DNA from: Halobacteria archaeon AArc-dxtr1
Lineage (GTDB): Archaea > Halobacteriota > Halobacteria > Halobacteriales > Natrialbaceae
Assembly: GCA_025517425.1 (NCBI GenBank)
Contig: JAOPJY010000004.1
Span: forward strand, 1 to 64,000
Direction: 5' to 3'
Length of the DNA stretch: 64,000 nt
The position numbers were made by a program, and so were the translations under genes. The notes beneath the pieces were generated by a model, which saw nothing but the letters and a program-made list of their open reading frames with translations, did not search any database and was not told the DNA's origin. Positions 14,932 to 23,374 of this stretch are shown here, piece after piece. The first letter of the stretch is position 1; each line of letters starts with the position of its first letter.

Positions 14932-17577
14932 TTACTCGACGTACTTCAGCTCGACGTGGCCGAGCTGTGGGTTCCACATCTCTGTCTCACCAGAGATGAC
15001 GAACCGGACCGTGTCGACGCCCTCGGAGAGCTCTGCGGCGACCAGTTCGCCGACCCAGGCGCCGGCCTCGAAGCCGTAGGGGGTCCAGTCGGCGTCGACC
15101 TCTTCCCAGCTGTCGCCGCCGTCAGTCGACTCGTAGACGTCGAGATCGCCGTCGTAATCGTCGCCGTCGAGCGAGTGGTACTCCGCGCTCAGGAACCGGA
15201 TCTCGCTTCCGACGTCGTAGACCATCTCGCCCGGATCGGTGTCTGTTCGGTTCATTCGCGACGAGTCGTAGCTCCCGTCAGGACGCTCGAAGCCCGGCGA
15301 GTTCGAGACGTCGGTGCCGAGATTGCCGGACTCTTCAGCCATCAGATCGGTTCCCTCGAGCGGATCGACGAACGTCTCGAGATCGGCTTCGCGGACCTCG
15401 ATCGCGGTGAACTTCGTGAAGTCCTCGTGGCTCGTCGACGAGATCGAGAGCGTCCGGTCGGTCACGACGACGTCCTCGACCGTCGTTGTGTACGCCTCGC
15501 CGAGTCCGACCTCCTCGATTAGATCGAGTTCCTCCTCGACGGTCTCGCCTTGGACCTCGATGTCGAAGACACGCTCGCCTTCCTCCTCGTGGAAGAGTTC
15601 GGCGTTGTGGATGACCACGTCGTAGACGCCGTTCTCGATGCCGATGTCGACGCCGAGATCGGGGCCGTGGAACTCCGTCTGATAGAGCGCGTCGTCGTCG
15701 GTATCGCCGATCTCCTCAAACTCGTCGGAGTCGTCGGCGACGCCTGCCGGCGGCTCGAACCAGTCTTCGGCCCACTCGGGCACCTCGCCGGAGGTGACGG
15801 TCACGTAGTCGATCGCTTCCGGATCGCTCCCCGGAACGAACTCGAGGTCGTCGACGACGGTTGGCAGCTCCGAACCGGGCGACCCTGGATGCCCACCCAG
15901 GTTCACACCGAACGGTGCCGAGGTCGCCGCGTCGGGGTTCTCGAGCGTGAGCGTGCCGAGGGCCTCGTAGGTCTTGTCGTCGTTGATACCGGGCAGCGTC
16001 CAGCCAAGGACGGCCTCGCGACCCTCGCCGTCGGCGTCGTTGACCTGGACGCTAAAGCGGAACGAGTCGCTCGGTCCGACCGTTTCCGGAAAGACTGACT
16101 CCCAGTCGGTGAGATCGGGCGAGTAGGGGAGGATCGACTCCCAGGGAATCGCGGCGGTGTAGACCGTCTGGTTCTCCTCGTCATTACGGTCGGTTTCGGC
16201 CTCGATCTCGTCGATTCCTTGTTCTTCCTGGCCCTCCTGCCATCGGTAGAGGTCTGCCTCACCGTCGACGTGGGCTAGGCCGTCTTCGGGGCCGTACTCG
16301 CCGTCGTAGCCGATCGCCCACTGGATGCTGTCTCCTTGCCACATGTCGCCGCCTGCGGAAGCGTCGTGTACCTCGTCGGTGACTACGACTGCAAGGTTGA
16401 GACTCTCCTCGTCGTAGCCGAGGTGAACGTCGGCCGAGAGTTCGTCGGGTTCTCGGGTCACGCCGTCTCCCTCAGGCGCGAACTCGTCGCCTTCCGGCAG
16501 CAGCGTGAACGCGGGCTCGTTGGAAACACCCTCTTGGACGTAGGGGACCTCGGCCTCGACCGGCCGAATCTCGATCCCGTTGAACATCGTGCTATCCTCG
16601 TGGCTCTCGGTCTCGATCGTGATCCACTCGTCGGTAGCCTGTACCGTGAACGTCCGCGTGACCGCGGTGAGTGCGCCGCCGGCTTCGGCGTAGGGATCGA
16701 ACTCTGAGAGAACCTCCTCGCCGTTGATCGTCACGTCGAAGACGCGCGATCCCTCGCCGCCTTCGCCCGAGCCACCGTCCTCTCCGTGCCAGGTCTCCGC
16801 CCAGTGTAGCGTCACGTTGTAGACGCCCGCGTCGACGGGAATCTCGAAGCCGATATCATCGCCCCACTGCTCGGTGCGATAGAGGTCGTCGTAGCCGGTA
16901 TTCTCGACCGCTGGGACGTCATCTTCGTCTCGAACGGCGGTGCTCGGACTTCCGAGAACAGTAACGTCGTCCGGGATCTCGTCGTCGAACATGAGTCCGT
17001 CGATATCGACGACAGGGTAGTCGCCGTCCTCGTTACCGTTGTTCAGCGCCCAAGGTGTCGCGATCGGCTCCGCCGGAATCTCGACGGTTAGCGTGGCGCT
17101 GTCCTCGTCGTCGTCGGTCGTCACCTCGTACTCGTAGTCGCCTTCGAGGTCGTCGGTGTCGACATCCAGGGACACGCTGTCATCCTCTCCCTCTCCGAGC
17201 GTGAGCTCCTGGTCGACCTCACTCTCTCCATCGAAGACGATTTCGACGGACTGCGAGACCTCTTCCTCGCCAGTGTTCTCGATCGTCGCCGTAATCGTCA
17301 CGTCCGCACCGACATTGACGGTTTCGTCGCCCGGCTCTAGATCGACGATTTCGAAGAAGGCAGGTTCCGGGTCCTCGCCGTTTCCGTTTTCGGGATCGTC
17401 GTCACCGTTTTCGGGCTGGTCGTCTCCATCGTCGTCGCCGTTCTCGTCGCCGTTCTCGTCATCGTCGCCGAGACAGCCTGCCACGCCGACGATACCTGTT
17501 ACACCGACCCCCTGCAGAAATCGTCGGCGTCGTCGGCTATCAAGTCCCCCGTCACCATCACCATTGTTCGGATCCAT
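14932..17577 (-). CDS. Secreted lipoprotein with CARDB, two malectin-like and a CBM9-like domain
   Basis: An 881-residue Tat lipoprotein: SRRRRRFLQG twin-Arg region, lipobox Cys35 (GVAGC), then an acidic Asn/Asp/Gly linker. Domains, by eye: a CARDB-like beta-sandwich (about 70-168), a malectin-like domain (172-350, with LYRTEQWG and YNVTLHWAETWHGE), a CBM9-like domain (352-575, with LNLAVVVTDEVHD and MWQGDSIQWAIG), a second malectin-like domain (575-770, with YQTEFHG and YDVVIHNAELFHEE) and a C-terminal beta domain. Such domains bind carbohydrate; no catalytic domain is seen, so it may hold polysaccharide or glycoproteins at the cell surface. An ATTTATAA box lies 29 bases before ATG 17577. 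Domain names are inferred from short motifs. Confidence 0.75.
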   Translation of the reverse strand: MDPNNGDGDGGLDSRRRRRFLQGVGVTGIVGVAGCLGDDDENGDENGDDDGDDQPENGDDDPENGNGEDPEPAFFEIVDLEPGDETVNVGADVTITATIENTGEEEVSQSVEIVFDGESEVDQELTLGEGEDDSVSLDVDTDDLEGDYEYEVTTDDDEDSATLTVEIPAEPIATPWALNNGNEDGDYPVVDIDGLMFDDEIPDDVTVLGSPSTAVRDEDDVPAVENTGYDDLYRTEQWGDDIGFEIPVDAGVYNVTLHWAETWHGEDGGSGEGGEGSRVFDVTINGEEVLSEFDPYAEAGGALTAVTRTFTVQATDEWITIETESHEDSTMFNGIEIRPVEAEVPYVQEGVSNEPAFTLLPEGDEFAPEGDGVTREPDELSADVHLGYDEESLNLAVVVTDEVHDASAGGDMWQGDSIQWAIGYDGEYGPEDGLAHVDGEADLYRWQEGQEEQGIDEIEAETDRNDEENQTVYTAAIPWESILPYSPDLTDWESVFPETVGPSDSFRFSVQVNDADGEGREAVLGWTLPGINDDKTYEALGTLTLENPDAATSAPFGVNLGGHPGSPGSELPTVVDDLEFVPGSDPEAIDYVTVTSGEVPEWAEDWFEPPAGVADDSDEFEEIGDTDDDALYQTEFHGPDLGVDIGIENGVYDVVIHNAELFHEEEGERVFDIEVQGETVEEELDLIEEVGLGEAYTTTVEDVVVTDRTLSISSTSHEDFTKFTAIEVREADLETFVDPLEGTDLMAEESGNLGTDVSNSPGFERPDGSYDSSRMNRTDTDPGEMVYDVGSEIRFLSAEYHSLDGDDYDGDLDVYESTDGGDSWEEVDADWTPYGFEAGAWVGELVAAELSEGVDTVRFVISGETEMWNPQLGHVELKYVE

Positions 17578-17602
17578 CACATGATTCAGTATTACTATGT
17601 TG

Positions 17603-17610
17603 TTATAAAT
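17603..17610 (-). promoter_or_regulatory. TATA-like box of the surface lipoprotein gene
   Basis: ATTTATAA on the minus strand is centred about 29 bases before ATG 17577, inside a markedly AT-rich segment (17581-17640). Confidence 0.55.
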
Positions 17611-17666
17611 GTGTGTGTAATTGATCAGTTTGGTGAGGTTCTCCGTTCGACCTTGCCCACTTTCGG

Positions 17667-18446
17667 TCACTCAGCAACGCCCGGCGGCGCAACGATCCGC
17701 TCGAGATGCTCTGTGGCGAACTCCTCGAGAAACGGCGTTCGGTCGCGTACCTCCTGTGGAGTGTGGCTGTCCGACCCGACCGTAAACTCGATATCGCGGT
17801 CGAGCAACACGGCGAGCAGACTCTCGTCTGGGTGAACGACTGCCATCTCGTGAAGCGCCCGGCCCGCGTTGATCTCGGGGATCGTCCGCGAGCGCTCGAA
17901 GGCGTCTGCAATGCGGTGATACTGTTCTTTGGTCGCCCGCCCCCGCAACGGCGGCGTCCGCTCGAAGAGATCTAGGTGGGCGGCGACCGCGAATAGCTCC
18001 GAGTCGACGAGCGCGATCAGCGTCTCGACGTACTCTTCGATCAGCGCGTCAAGACGGGCTGGTGACTCGTCTGCAAACTGCGAGGGCGCCTGCACGTTCC
18101 GGCCGTCTAGCTCGTGGACGCTCCCGATGGCGTACTCGAAGCCCGCAGTGTCCAGAAAGTCCTCGATCGTTCCCTCGTCGGCCGGGTGGTAGTCGACTTC
18201 GACGGCGTCGTAGATCCGGAGGTCGGTTCGCTCGCGAAAGCCTTCGATCGCCCGTCGACGGCGCTCGTAGGTGAGATCGAGGTTGAAGCCGAGCGCCGCC
18301 CGCTCGCGCTCGGGATACTCGCGCTCCGAGATGGTACAGTGGTCCGCGAAGCCGATTCCTTCGAGTCCCGCCTCCTCCGCTGCCTGCACCATTCCGTAGA
18401 GAAACTGCCCGTCAGAGTAGTTCGTGTGGGCGTGATAGTCGTGCAT
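17667..18446 (-). CDS. PHP-domain phosphoesterase, histidinol-phosphatase-like
   Basis: A 259-residue polymerase-and-histidinol-phosphatase (PHP) family metal hydrolase. The metal-binding motifs are present: HAHTNYSD at residues 5-12, the GIGFADHC block, a Glu/Asp pair in the middle (AVEVDYHP), GSVHEL, and the C-terminal GSDSHTPQ. ATG 18446 places HDYHAHTNYSD at the N terminus, as in the family. In many archaea a PHP enzyme serves as histidinol phosphatase; hisI is encoded just upstream on the opposite strand, so this protein is a reasonable candidate for that step, but other phosphoesters are possible. Confidence 0.8.
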   Translation of the reverse strand: MHDYHAHTNYSDGQFLYGMVQAAEEAGLEGIGFADHCTISEREYPERERAALGFNLDLTYERRRRAIEGFRERTDLRIYDAVEVDYHPADEGTIEDFLDTAGFEYAIGSVHELDGRNVQAPSQFADESPARLDALIEEYVETLIALVDSELFAVAAHLDLFERTPPLRGRATKEQYHRIADAFERSRTIPEINAGRALHEMAVVHPDESLLAVLLDRDIEFTVGSDSHTPQEVRDRTPFLEEFATEHLERIVAPPGVAE

Positions 18447-18564
18447 TTGCTGTGGGTTTTGGTCGCCGCGTATTAGCCTCTTGGCCACGAGTCGTAGCTT
18501 CTGACAGGTCGTCGTCGTGGGCTACTGTTACTATCAGTAGAGTCGGTTCACCACGGATGAGCAT

Positions 18565-18610
18565 CTGCGAGCGAAGCGAGCAGTTTCCCGCCGGAGCGGA
18601 CGAAGTCCGC
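18565..18610. repeat. GAGCG-rich intergenic hairpins
   Basis: CTGC/GCAG flank a GAGCGAAGCGA core (18565-18583), and GCGGAC-GAA-GTCCGC (18596-18610) is a perfect 6-bp hairpin with a T run 11 bases later. It precedes the nested element at 18633. Together they fill the space between the PHP gene and hisI. Confidence 0.5.
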
Positions 18611-18632
18611 GACGGCGGCCTTTTTAGCGTAG

Positions 18633-18686
18633 CTTTTTGCGCCGAGTGGTGAGCGAGCGCAGCGAGCGAACCCGAGGCGGAAAAAG
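18633..18686. repeat. Nested intergenic stem-loop element, copy B
   Basis: CTTTTTGCGCC (18633-18643) pairs with GGCGGAAAAAG (18676-18686) with one mismatch. The interior is the purine-rich GAGCGAGCGCAGCGAGCG stretch. It has the same T-run/A-run outer stem as 63-117 and 46016-46077. It ends 46 bases before hisI. Confidence 0.6.
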
Positions 18687-18732
18687 GTCCGTGTGCAAAA
18701 GACCTATCGCCCGGACGCTCTTCGATTCACAC

Positions 18733-19101
18733 ATGACCGAGGACGTCGCGATCGACTTCGGCGAGGACGGCCTGGTCCCCGCCGTCGCACAGGACGCCGA
18801 GACGGGCGAGGTGTTGATGCTCGCTTACGCATCCGCCGAGGCCGTCTCCCGCACCCGCGAGACCGGGCTGGCACACTACTACTCGCGAAGTCGAGAGGAA
18901 CTGTGGCAGAAGGGGAAGACGAGCGGCCACGTCCAGAACGTCCGGGAGGTACGCGTTGACTGTGACGCCGACGCGCTGTTGTACCTGGTCGACCAGGAGG
19001 GTGGTGCCTGCCACACCGGCTACCGCTCCTGTTTCTACCGGACGGTAGGCGGTGAGACCGTCGGCGAGAAGGCCTTCGATCCCGACGCAGTCTACGAGTA
19101 A
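18733..19101 (+). CDS. hisI: Phosphoribosyl-AMP cyclohydrolase
   Basis: HisI opens the purine ring of phosphoribosyl-AMP, the third step of histidine synthesis. The 122-residue protein is the single-domain form (no fused HisE). The zinc and active-site pattern is intact: [13 protein letters not shown], then [11 protein letters not shown], and the C-terminal [13 protein letters not shown] with the Cys ligands. ATG 18733 begins close to the conserved start; the frame upstream is the GAGCG element read through. The next gene begins 2 bases after the stop, so they are very likely co-transcribed. Confidence 0.93.
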   Translation: MTEDVAIDFGEDGLVPAVAQDAETGEVLMLAYASAEAVSRTRETGLAHYYSRSREELWQKGKTSGHVQNVREVRVDCDADALLYLVDQEGGACHTGYRSCFYRTVGGETVGEKAFDPDAVYE

Positions 19102-19103
19102 CC

Positions 19104-20312
19104 GTGAGCGAACCAACCGGGCGAGAGGACCGCGAGCGCTCGCCGACCGGCGCCGGCCCCGACGGTGCTGGCACGCACGCACAGCCACCCGATTCGGCGG
19201 GAAGCGCGCTGGCCAGACTCGAGGCGGCCCGTGCTGAGTTCGAGCGCGCGACGCGCCGGATCGACGAGACGGTCGGTGACGTCGCGGAGGCGGCCGACGC
19301 GTACGAACAGGCCGCCGACCTCCTCGACAGCTACGTCGACCGCGCCACCGGCACCGGACGGGAGAACTTCAAAGCCTACGTCCAGCTGGAGGGACAGTTC
19401 GCGACGCTCGTCGAGAACCTTCCCGACGACTTAGCAGAGCACGAGGCGTTCGAGGCCGCTCTCGACGCCATCGACAAGCGCCGACTGACCGACTCCGACT
19501 TCGAGCGCGCCGAGGCGGCCCTCGAACCCGCCGGTCGCTACGCCGATCTGATCGACGAGCGTGAGAGTGCCCGCGACGAGCTCGCAGCTGCCCGAACCGC
19601 CGCGAGCAAGCGCCTGCGCGAACTCGACGACGAAATAGAGAACCACGAACGCCTCCTCGAGCTCGCAGACGTCGATTTCGACGCACCGGTCTCTCGCTTA
19701 CGCGAACCGATCGAAACCTACGACGAGCGAATTCGCGAGGCGTTCGAGGACTACTACTTCGCGGCCTCCGCGCGGGAGGTCTTTGCACTGCTCGAGCGCT
19801 CCCGCTGGTACCCCTTCGTCGCCTACAAGCGCCCGCCGGCGGATCTCGCGACGTACGTCCGCGAGGACTCCGCTGGCGAGTACACGATTCCAGAACTGCT
19901 CGAGTACGCCGACTACTCCCGGTCGAAGCTCGACCACTACGTTGCCGACGCCGACGAACTCAAACGCCGCGTCGCGACCCAGCAGACCTTTTTAGACGGG
20001 ATCAGCCCCGATCCCTTGACGGTCGGTTGGCCCCCCGAACCTGCGGGTGTCTTGCGCCGTCGAACCCGCGAAATTCGCCCATTCGTCGAGCGCATCGCCG
20101 ACGAGGAGACGGTAGCCGCCCTACGTACGATCCGTTCTTTGACTCGCGAAGACGACTACGCACGCCTCCAGCGTGCGGCTGCTGTTCGTGACAGCCTGAC
20201 GCCTGCAGAGCGCGAGCGGCTGGCCGACGGCGACGTCGAGACGACTCTCACGCACCTGCGCGAGGAGCGGGCTTCACTCGGCGACGCGCTCGACGAGAAC
20301 GATCCAGTCTGA
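19104..20312 (+). CDS. Conserved haloarchaeal coiled-coil protein downstream of hisI
   Basis: A 402-residue soluble, very charged protein starting at GTG, 2 bases after hisI. After a low-complexity N terminus of about 35 residues it is mainly helical with heptad-like patterns (residues 35-75 and 150-190, ARTAASKRLRELDDEIENH) and a more globular C-terminal part with WYPFVAYKRPPADLATYV. I do not recognise a catalytic motif. The tight link to hisI suggests coupled translation, but such links in haloarchaea do not always mean shared function. I think it belongs to a haloarchaea-specific family of unknown function. Confidence 0.75.
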   Translation: MSEPTGREDRERSPTGAGPDGAGTHAQPPDSAGSALARLEAARAEFERATRRIDETVGDVAEAADAYEQAADLLDSYVDRATGTGRENFKAYVQLEGQFATLVENLPDDLAEHEAFEAALDAIDKRRLTDSDFERAEAALEPAGRYADLIDERESARDELAAARTAASKRLRELDDEIENHERLLELADVDFDAPVSRLREPIETYDERIREAFEDYYFAASAREVFALLERSRWYPFVAYKRPPADLATYVREDSAGEYTIPELLEYADYSRSKLDHYVADADELKRRVATQQTFLDGISPDPLTVGWPPEPAGVLRRRTREIRPFVERIADEETVAALRTIRSLTREDDYARLQRAAAVRDSLTPAERERLADGDVETTLTHLREERASLGDALDENDPV

Positions 20313-20353
20313 CGCGCTCGACGAGGACGATCTGTGTCTCCGATACAGACCGA

Positions 20354-21718
20354 TCAGGCGTCGGCTTTCGCCGCCGCGAGAGCCTCGTACATCTCTTCGG
20401 TGAGGGCGTCTGCGCGGCCGGGATCGCGCGCCTCCGCGTAGATCCGCACGAGCGGCTCGGTCCCCGAGGGGCGGGCGAGCACCCACGCGTCGCCGTGGTC
20501 GAGCCGGTAGCCGTCTCTGGTGTTGAGTTCGGCGTCGGCCGCGTTCGCGTGATTCGCCGCCGCGTCTAACATCGCGTCGCGTTCGGCGGTCGACTCGTAG
20601 CCGACGTTTCGGCGGACGTTGGCGTAGCCGTCGTAGGGGGCGACGATCTCGCTCGCCGGGCGCTCGACGACGAGTTCGAGAAACCGGGCCGCGGTGTACG
20701 CGCCGTCTCGCGAGAGCCGGAACTCGGGGAAGAAGATGCCGCCGTTGCCTTCACCGGCGATCGGGACCCGACGATCGTTCGTCTCGAGCTCTTCGATCCG
20801 CGTGATGATGTTCGTCGAGCCGATCGGGGTCAACTCGATCTCCGCGCCGACCTCGTTGACGACGTCGACGAGCCGCTGGGAGACGTTGACCGCCGAGACG
20901 GTTGTGTCGCCGGGCTCGAGTTCGGCGGCGGCCAGTGCGGCGAACGTGGCGTCGCCCTCGATATACTCGCCGGTCTCGTCGAAGAAGATCGCTCGGTCGG
21001 CGTCGCCGTCGTGGGCGATGCCGAGATCTGCGTCCGTCGCCCTGACCAGCCGCCCGAGATCGGTCAGATTTTCCGGAACCGGCTCCGGGTCCCGACCCGG
21101 GAAGGTACCGTCGGCCTGTCCGTTGACGGTGACCACCCGACAGCCAAGCCGCCGGAAGAACTCGGGGCTGGTCAGCGAGCCCGCTCCGTGGCCCGGATCG
21201 AGTGCGACCGTCAGTTCGGCGTCGGCGATGCGCTCGCGATCGACGGCGCCGAGCAGATCCTCGACGTAGGCCTGCCGGACGCCTTCGACTGCCCGTGAGC
21301 GACCGGTCTGGTCCCAGGCGACGGTGACCGCTGTCTCGGCCAGTAACGTCTCCTCGATGTCTTCGAGGTCCGTGACCGCCAGTTCGACGCCATCGCTGCC
21401 AATGAGCTTGACCCCGTTGTACTGCGGTGGGTTGTGCGAGGCTGTGATGACGATCGTCGGCACCCCCTCGCGCTCGGCGTAGAACTGTGCGCCCGGTGTC
21501 GGCATGATTCCCAGCCGATCGACGTCCGTTCCCGTACTCACCAGCCCGCTTGCCGCCGCGTCGGCGAGCATCTTCCCCGTATACCGTGTGTCCCGGGTGA
21601 TCGCGACGCGGTCGACTCCCCAGGCGGTGCCCGCGGCCTTCGCGACCCGGAGGACGAACTCCGGCGTCAACTCTTCGTTCGCGACGCCGCGCGTCCCACT
21701 CGACCCGAACACCTTCAT
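20354..21718 (-). CDS. Phosphohexomutase, GlmM-like
   Basis: A 454-residue alpha-D-phosphohexomutase. It moves phosphate between C1 and C6 of glucosamine, mannose or glucose phosphates. Start-site motif FGSSGTRG (residues 4-11), phosphoserine loop TASHNPPQYNG, metal loop AHDGDADRA, sugar loop region GEGNGGIFFP and C-terminal phosphate loop RPSGTEPLVRIYAEA are all there, so the enzyme should be active. The archaeal GlmM type is likeliest given the length and the GEGNGG loop, but the sugar cannot be decided by eye. Haloarchaea keep several such paralogues for glycoprotein sugars. Confidence 0.88.
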   Translation of the reverse strand: MKVFGSSGTRGVANEELTPEFVLRVAKAAGTAWGVDRVAITRDTRYTGKMLADAAASGLVSTGTDVDRLGIMPTPGAQFYAEREGVPTIVITASHNPPQYNGVKLIGSDGVELAVTDLEDIEETLLAETAVTVAWDQTGRSRAVEGVRQAYVEDLLGAVDRERIADAELTVALDPGHGAGSLTSPEFFRRLGCRVVTVNGQADGTFPGRDPEPVPENLTDLGRLVRATDADLGIAHDGDADRAIFFDETGEYIEGDATFAALAAAELEPGDTTVSAVNVSQRLVDVVNEVGAEIELTPIGSTNIITRIEELETNDRRVPIAGEGNGGIFFPEFRLSRDGAYTAARFLELVVERPASEIVAPYDGYANVRRNVGYESTAERDAMLDAAANHANAADAELNTRDGYRLDHGDAWVLARPSGTEPLVRIYAEARDPGRADALTEEMYEALAAAKADA

Positions 21719-21823
21719 CGTCAGTTACTCGACCGGGAACCCTCAAAGTGATTCCGGAGCCACGCGGGGCCTGTCCTTCCAGACGACGGAACGTTTTCGA
21801 CCCCTCGCTGTCTGTCTCTGTGT

Positions 21824-22663
21824 ATGAGCACGATCGAGGAGAAGCGCGTCTACGGCGAGAGCGAGGCGCCGACCGACGCCTACGTCGCGAGCGAAACTGG
21901 TCTCGTCCGCGTCTCGGTTGCCGGCGATCTCGTCGGCGAGTTCTCACTGTGCGTTCGCCACCCCGCGCGTGACGTCGCGGCCGGCGGCGATCTCGTCGTC
22001 GCGGCGACCGACGAGGACGTTCTTGTCGCCACTCTCCCCGACGGGCCCGAAGCCTTCGAGCCGACCCAGTTCGGCCCCGCAGCGGCAGTCGGAATCCACA
22101 GGGGAACGGTGCTCGCTGCGGCACCAAACGGGCGCCTCGCCCAGCTTGTAGACGACGAGTGGGAAGGGCTGGGATTGATCCTTGACTACGAGGTGAGCGC
22201 TATCGATGGCGATCTCGTGGCAACCGACGGCGGACTGTACCGGATTCGCGACAGCCGACTCGAAGACGCTGGACTCTCTGCCGTCCGGGACGTCTCAACC
22301 GCGGCAGTTCCGCTTGCGGTCACCGCTGACGGACTCTACCGGCTCGGAAACGGCTGGATGCAGGTCCACGACGGACCGGTGGACGTCGTCGACGCGGCGC
22401 CCGCAGACCAACCGGGACGCCTGGAGCGTGCACACGCGGTTGCCGATGACGTGCTTCTCGAGTACGCAGACGGCTCGTGGACCGACCTCTCGGATGGTGA
22501 GACTGGGACGGATCTCGACGACGCTGTTGTCGGCTTCGCCTACGGCGAGACGACTTACGCAGTGACGACGGACGGCGTCTTTCTGGCGGCGACCCCGGAG
22601 GGCTGGCGCTCACGCCGACTCGGCGTTACCGGGGTGACGGGGATCGCGTGTCCCAGACGCTGA
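21824..22663 (+). CDS. Beta-propeller-like protein (HVO_0234 type)
   Basis: A 279-residue soluble protein made of repeated short strands. The recurring pattern of a Gly-Leu or Gly-Val pair followed by an aromatic or basic residue (TGLVRV, DGGLYRI, ADGLYRL, TDGVFLA) fits a single-ring beta-propeller, possibly a scaffold or binding protein. It begins MSTIEEKRVYGE, which I recall from the haloarchaeal HVO_0234 family. In other haloarchaea this family lies close to prs, as it does here (prs is 700 bases downstream). No catalytic residues or signal peptide are seen. Confidence 0.7.
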   Translation: MSTIEEKRVYGESEAPTDAYVASETGLVRVSVAGDLVGEFSLCVRHPARDVAAGGDLVVAATDEDVLVATLPDGPEAFEPTQFGPAAAVGIHRGTVLAAAPNGRLAQLVDDEWEGLGLILDYEVSAIDGDLVATDGGLYRIRDSRLEDAGLSAVRDVSTAAVPLAVTADGLYRLGNGWMQVHDGPVDVVDAAPADQPGRLERAHAVADDVLLEYADGSWTDLSDGETGTDLDDAVVGFAYGETTYAVTTDGVFLAATPEGWRSRRLGVTGVTGIACPRR

Positions 22664-22769
22664 GTCGGTCGCCGGTGCATTGTTCTCCAGGCACATATGG
22701 TGCCCCTCTGGCAGGTGTCTGACGCGCGTCTGACTGAGAGTTAACTTGGAGACGTTCCTTGTACGGCGT

Positions 22770-23315
22770 ATGACTGACCTGACACGACGCCGGGCGATGG
22801 CTATCGCCGGCGCGACGGGGATGGCCGTCGTCGCAGGCTGTTCGAGCTCGGGCGAGGAAGACGACAGCGGAACCGGCGACGATGAGGGCGATGATCAGGA
22901 GAACGGGGATCCGAACGGAGACGACGGAACCGGCGATGACGGGAACGGTGACGAGAGCAATCCCGTCTCCGGAACTGTACTCGGGGACGTTTTCATCGAA
23001 AACGTCAACGATACTGAACACTCCGTCGACGTGCTCGTCGAGTTCGGTGACGAGATCGAACACTGGTCGTCCCACGACCTCGAAGCCGGCGGCGACGGTG
23101 CAACGCTTGACCGCGACTGGACGACTGACCCCGGCGAGTTCCGCGTCACGGTCCGTCTCGATGACGACGAGTTCACGCAGGTAACCCCCGAACGCTGGAA
23201 CGATCCCGCTTGCCTAAACCTGCTGGCGCTCGTCACTCGTGACGGCGAAGTGACGCTGCTGAGTGATACCAACGGCGGCCCCTGTGGCTCAGGCGACTCC
23301 GACTTCGACGACTGA
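22770..23315 (+). CDS. Small Tat lipoprotein of unknown function
   Basis: A 181-residue exported protein. The N terminus has LTRRRAM, a hydrophobic core and a lipobox (VVAGC), then an acidic Gly/Asp/Glu/Asn linker of about 50 residues. The C-terminal 110 residues form a likely beta-sandwich (VFIENVNDTEHSVDVLVEF is the first strand), with two Cys (in DPACLNLL and GGPCGSG) that could bridge. ATG 22770 is chosen because it directly precedes the Tat motif. No enzymatic motif is visible; a surface binding or structural role is a guess. Confidence 0.75.
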   Translation: MTDLTRRRAMAIAGATGMAVVAGCSSSGEEDDSGTGDDEGDDQENGDPNGDDGTGDDGNGDESNPVSGTVLGDVFIENVNDTEHSVDVLVEFGDEIEHWSSHDLEAGGDGATLDRDWTTDPGEFRVTVRLDDDEFTQVTPERWNDPACLNLLALVTRDGEVTLLSDTNGGPCGSGDSDFDD

Positions 23316-23374
23316 ACTCCTTCTTTCGCCTCGAGAACGAAAACGGGTTGACCCCCGGGGCTGTCACACCGAGT

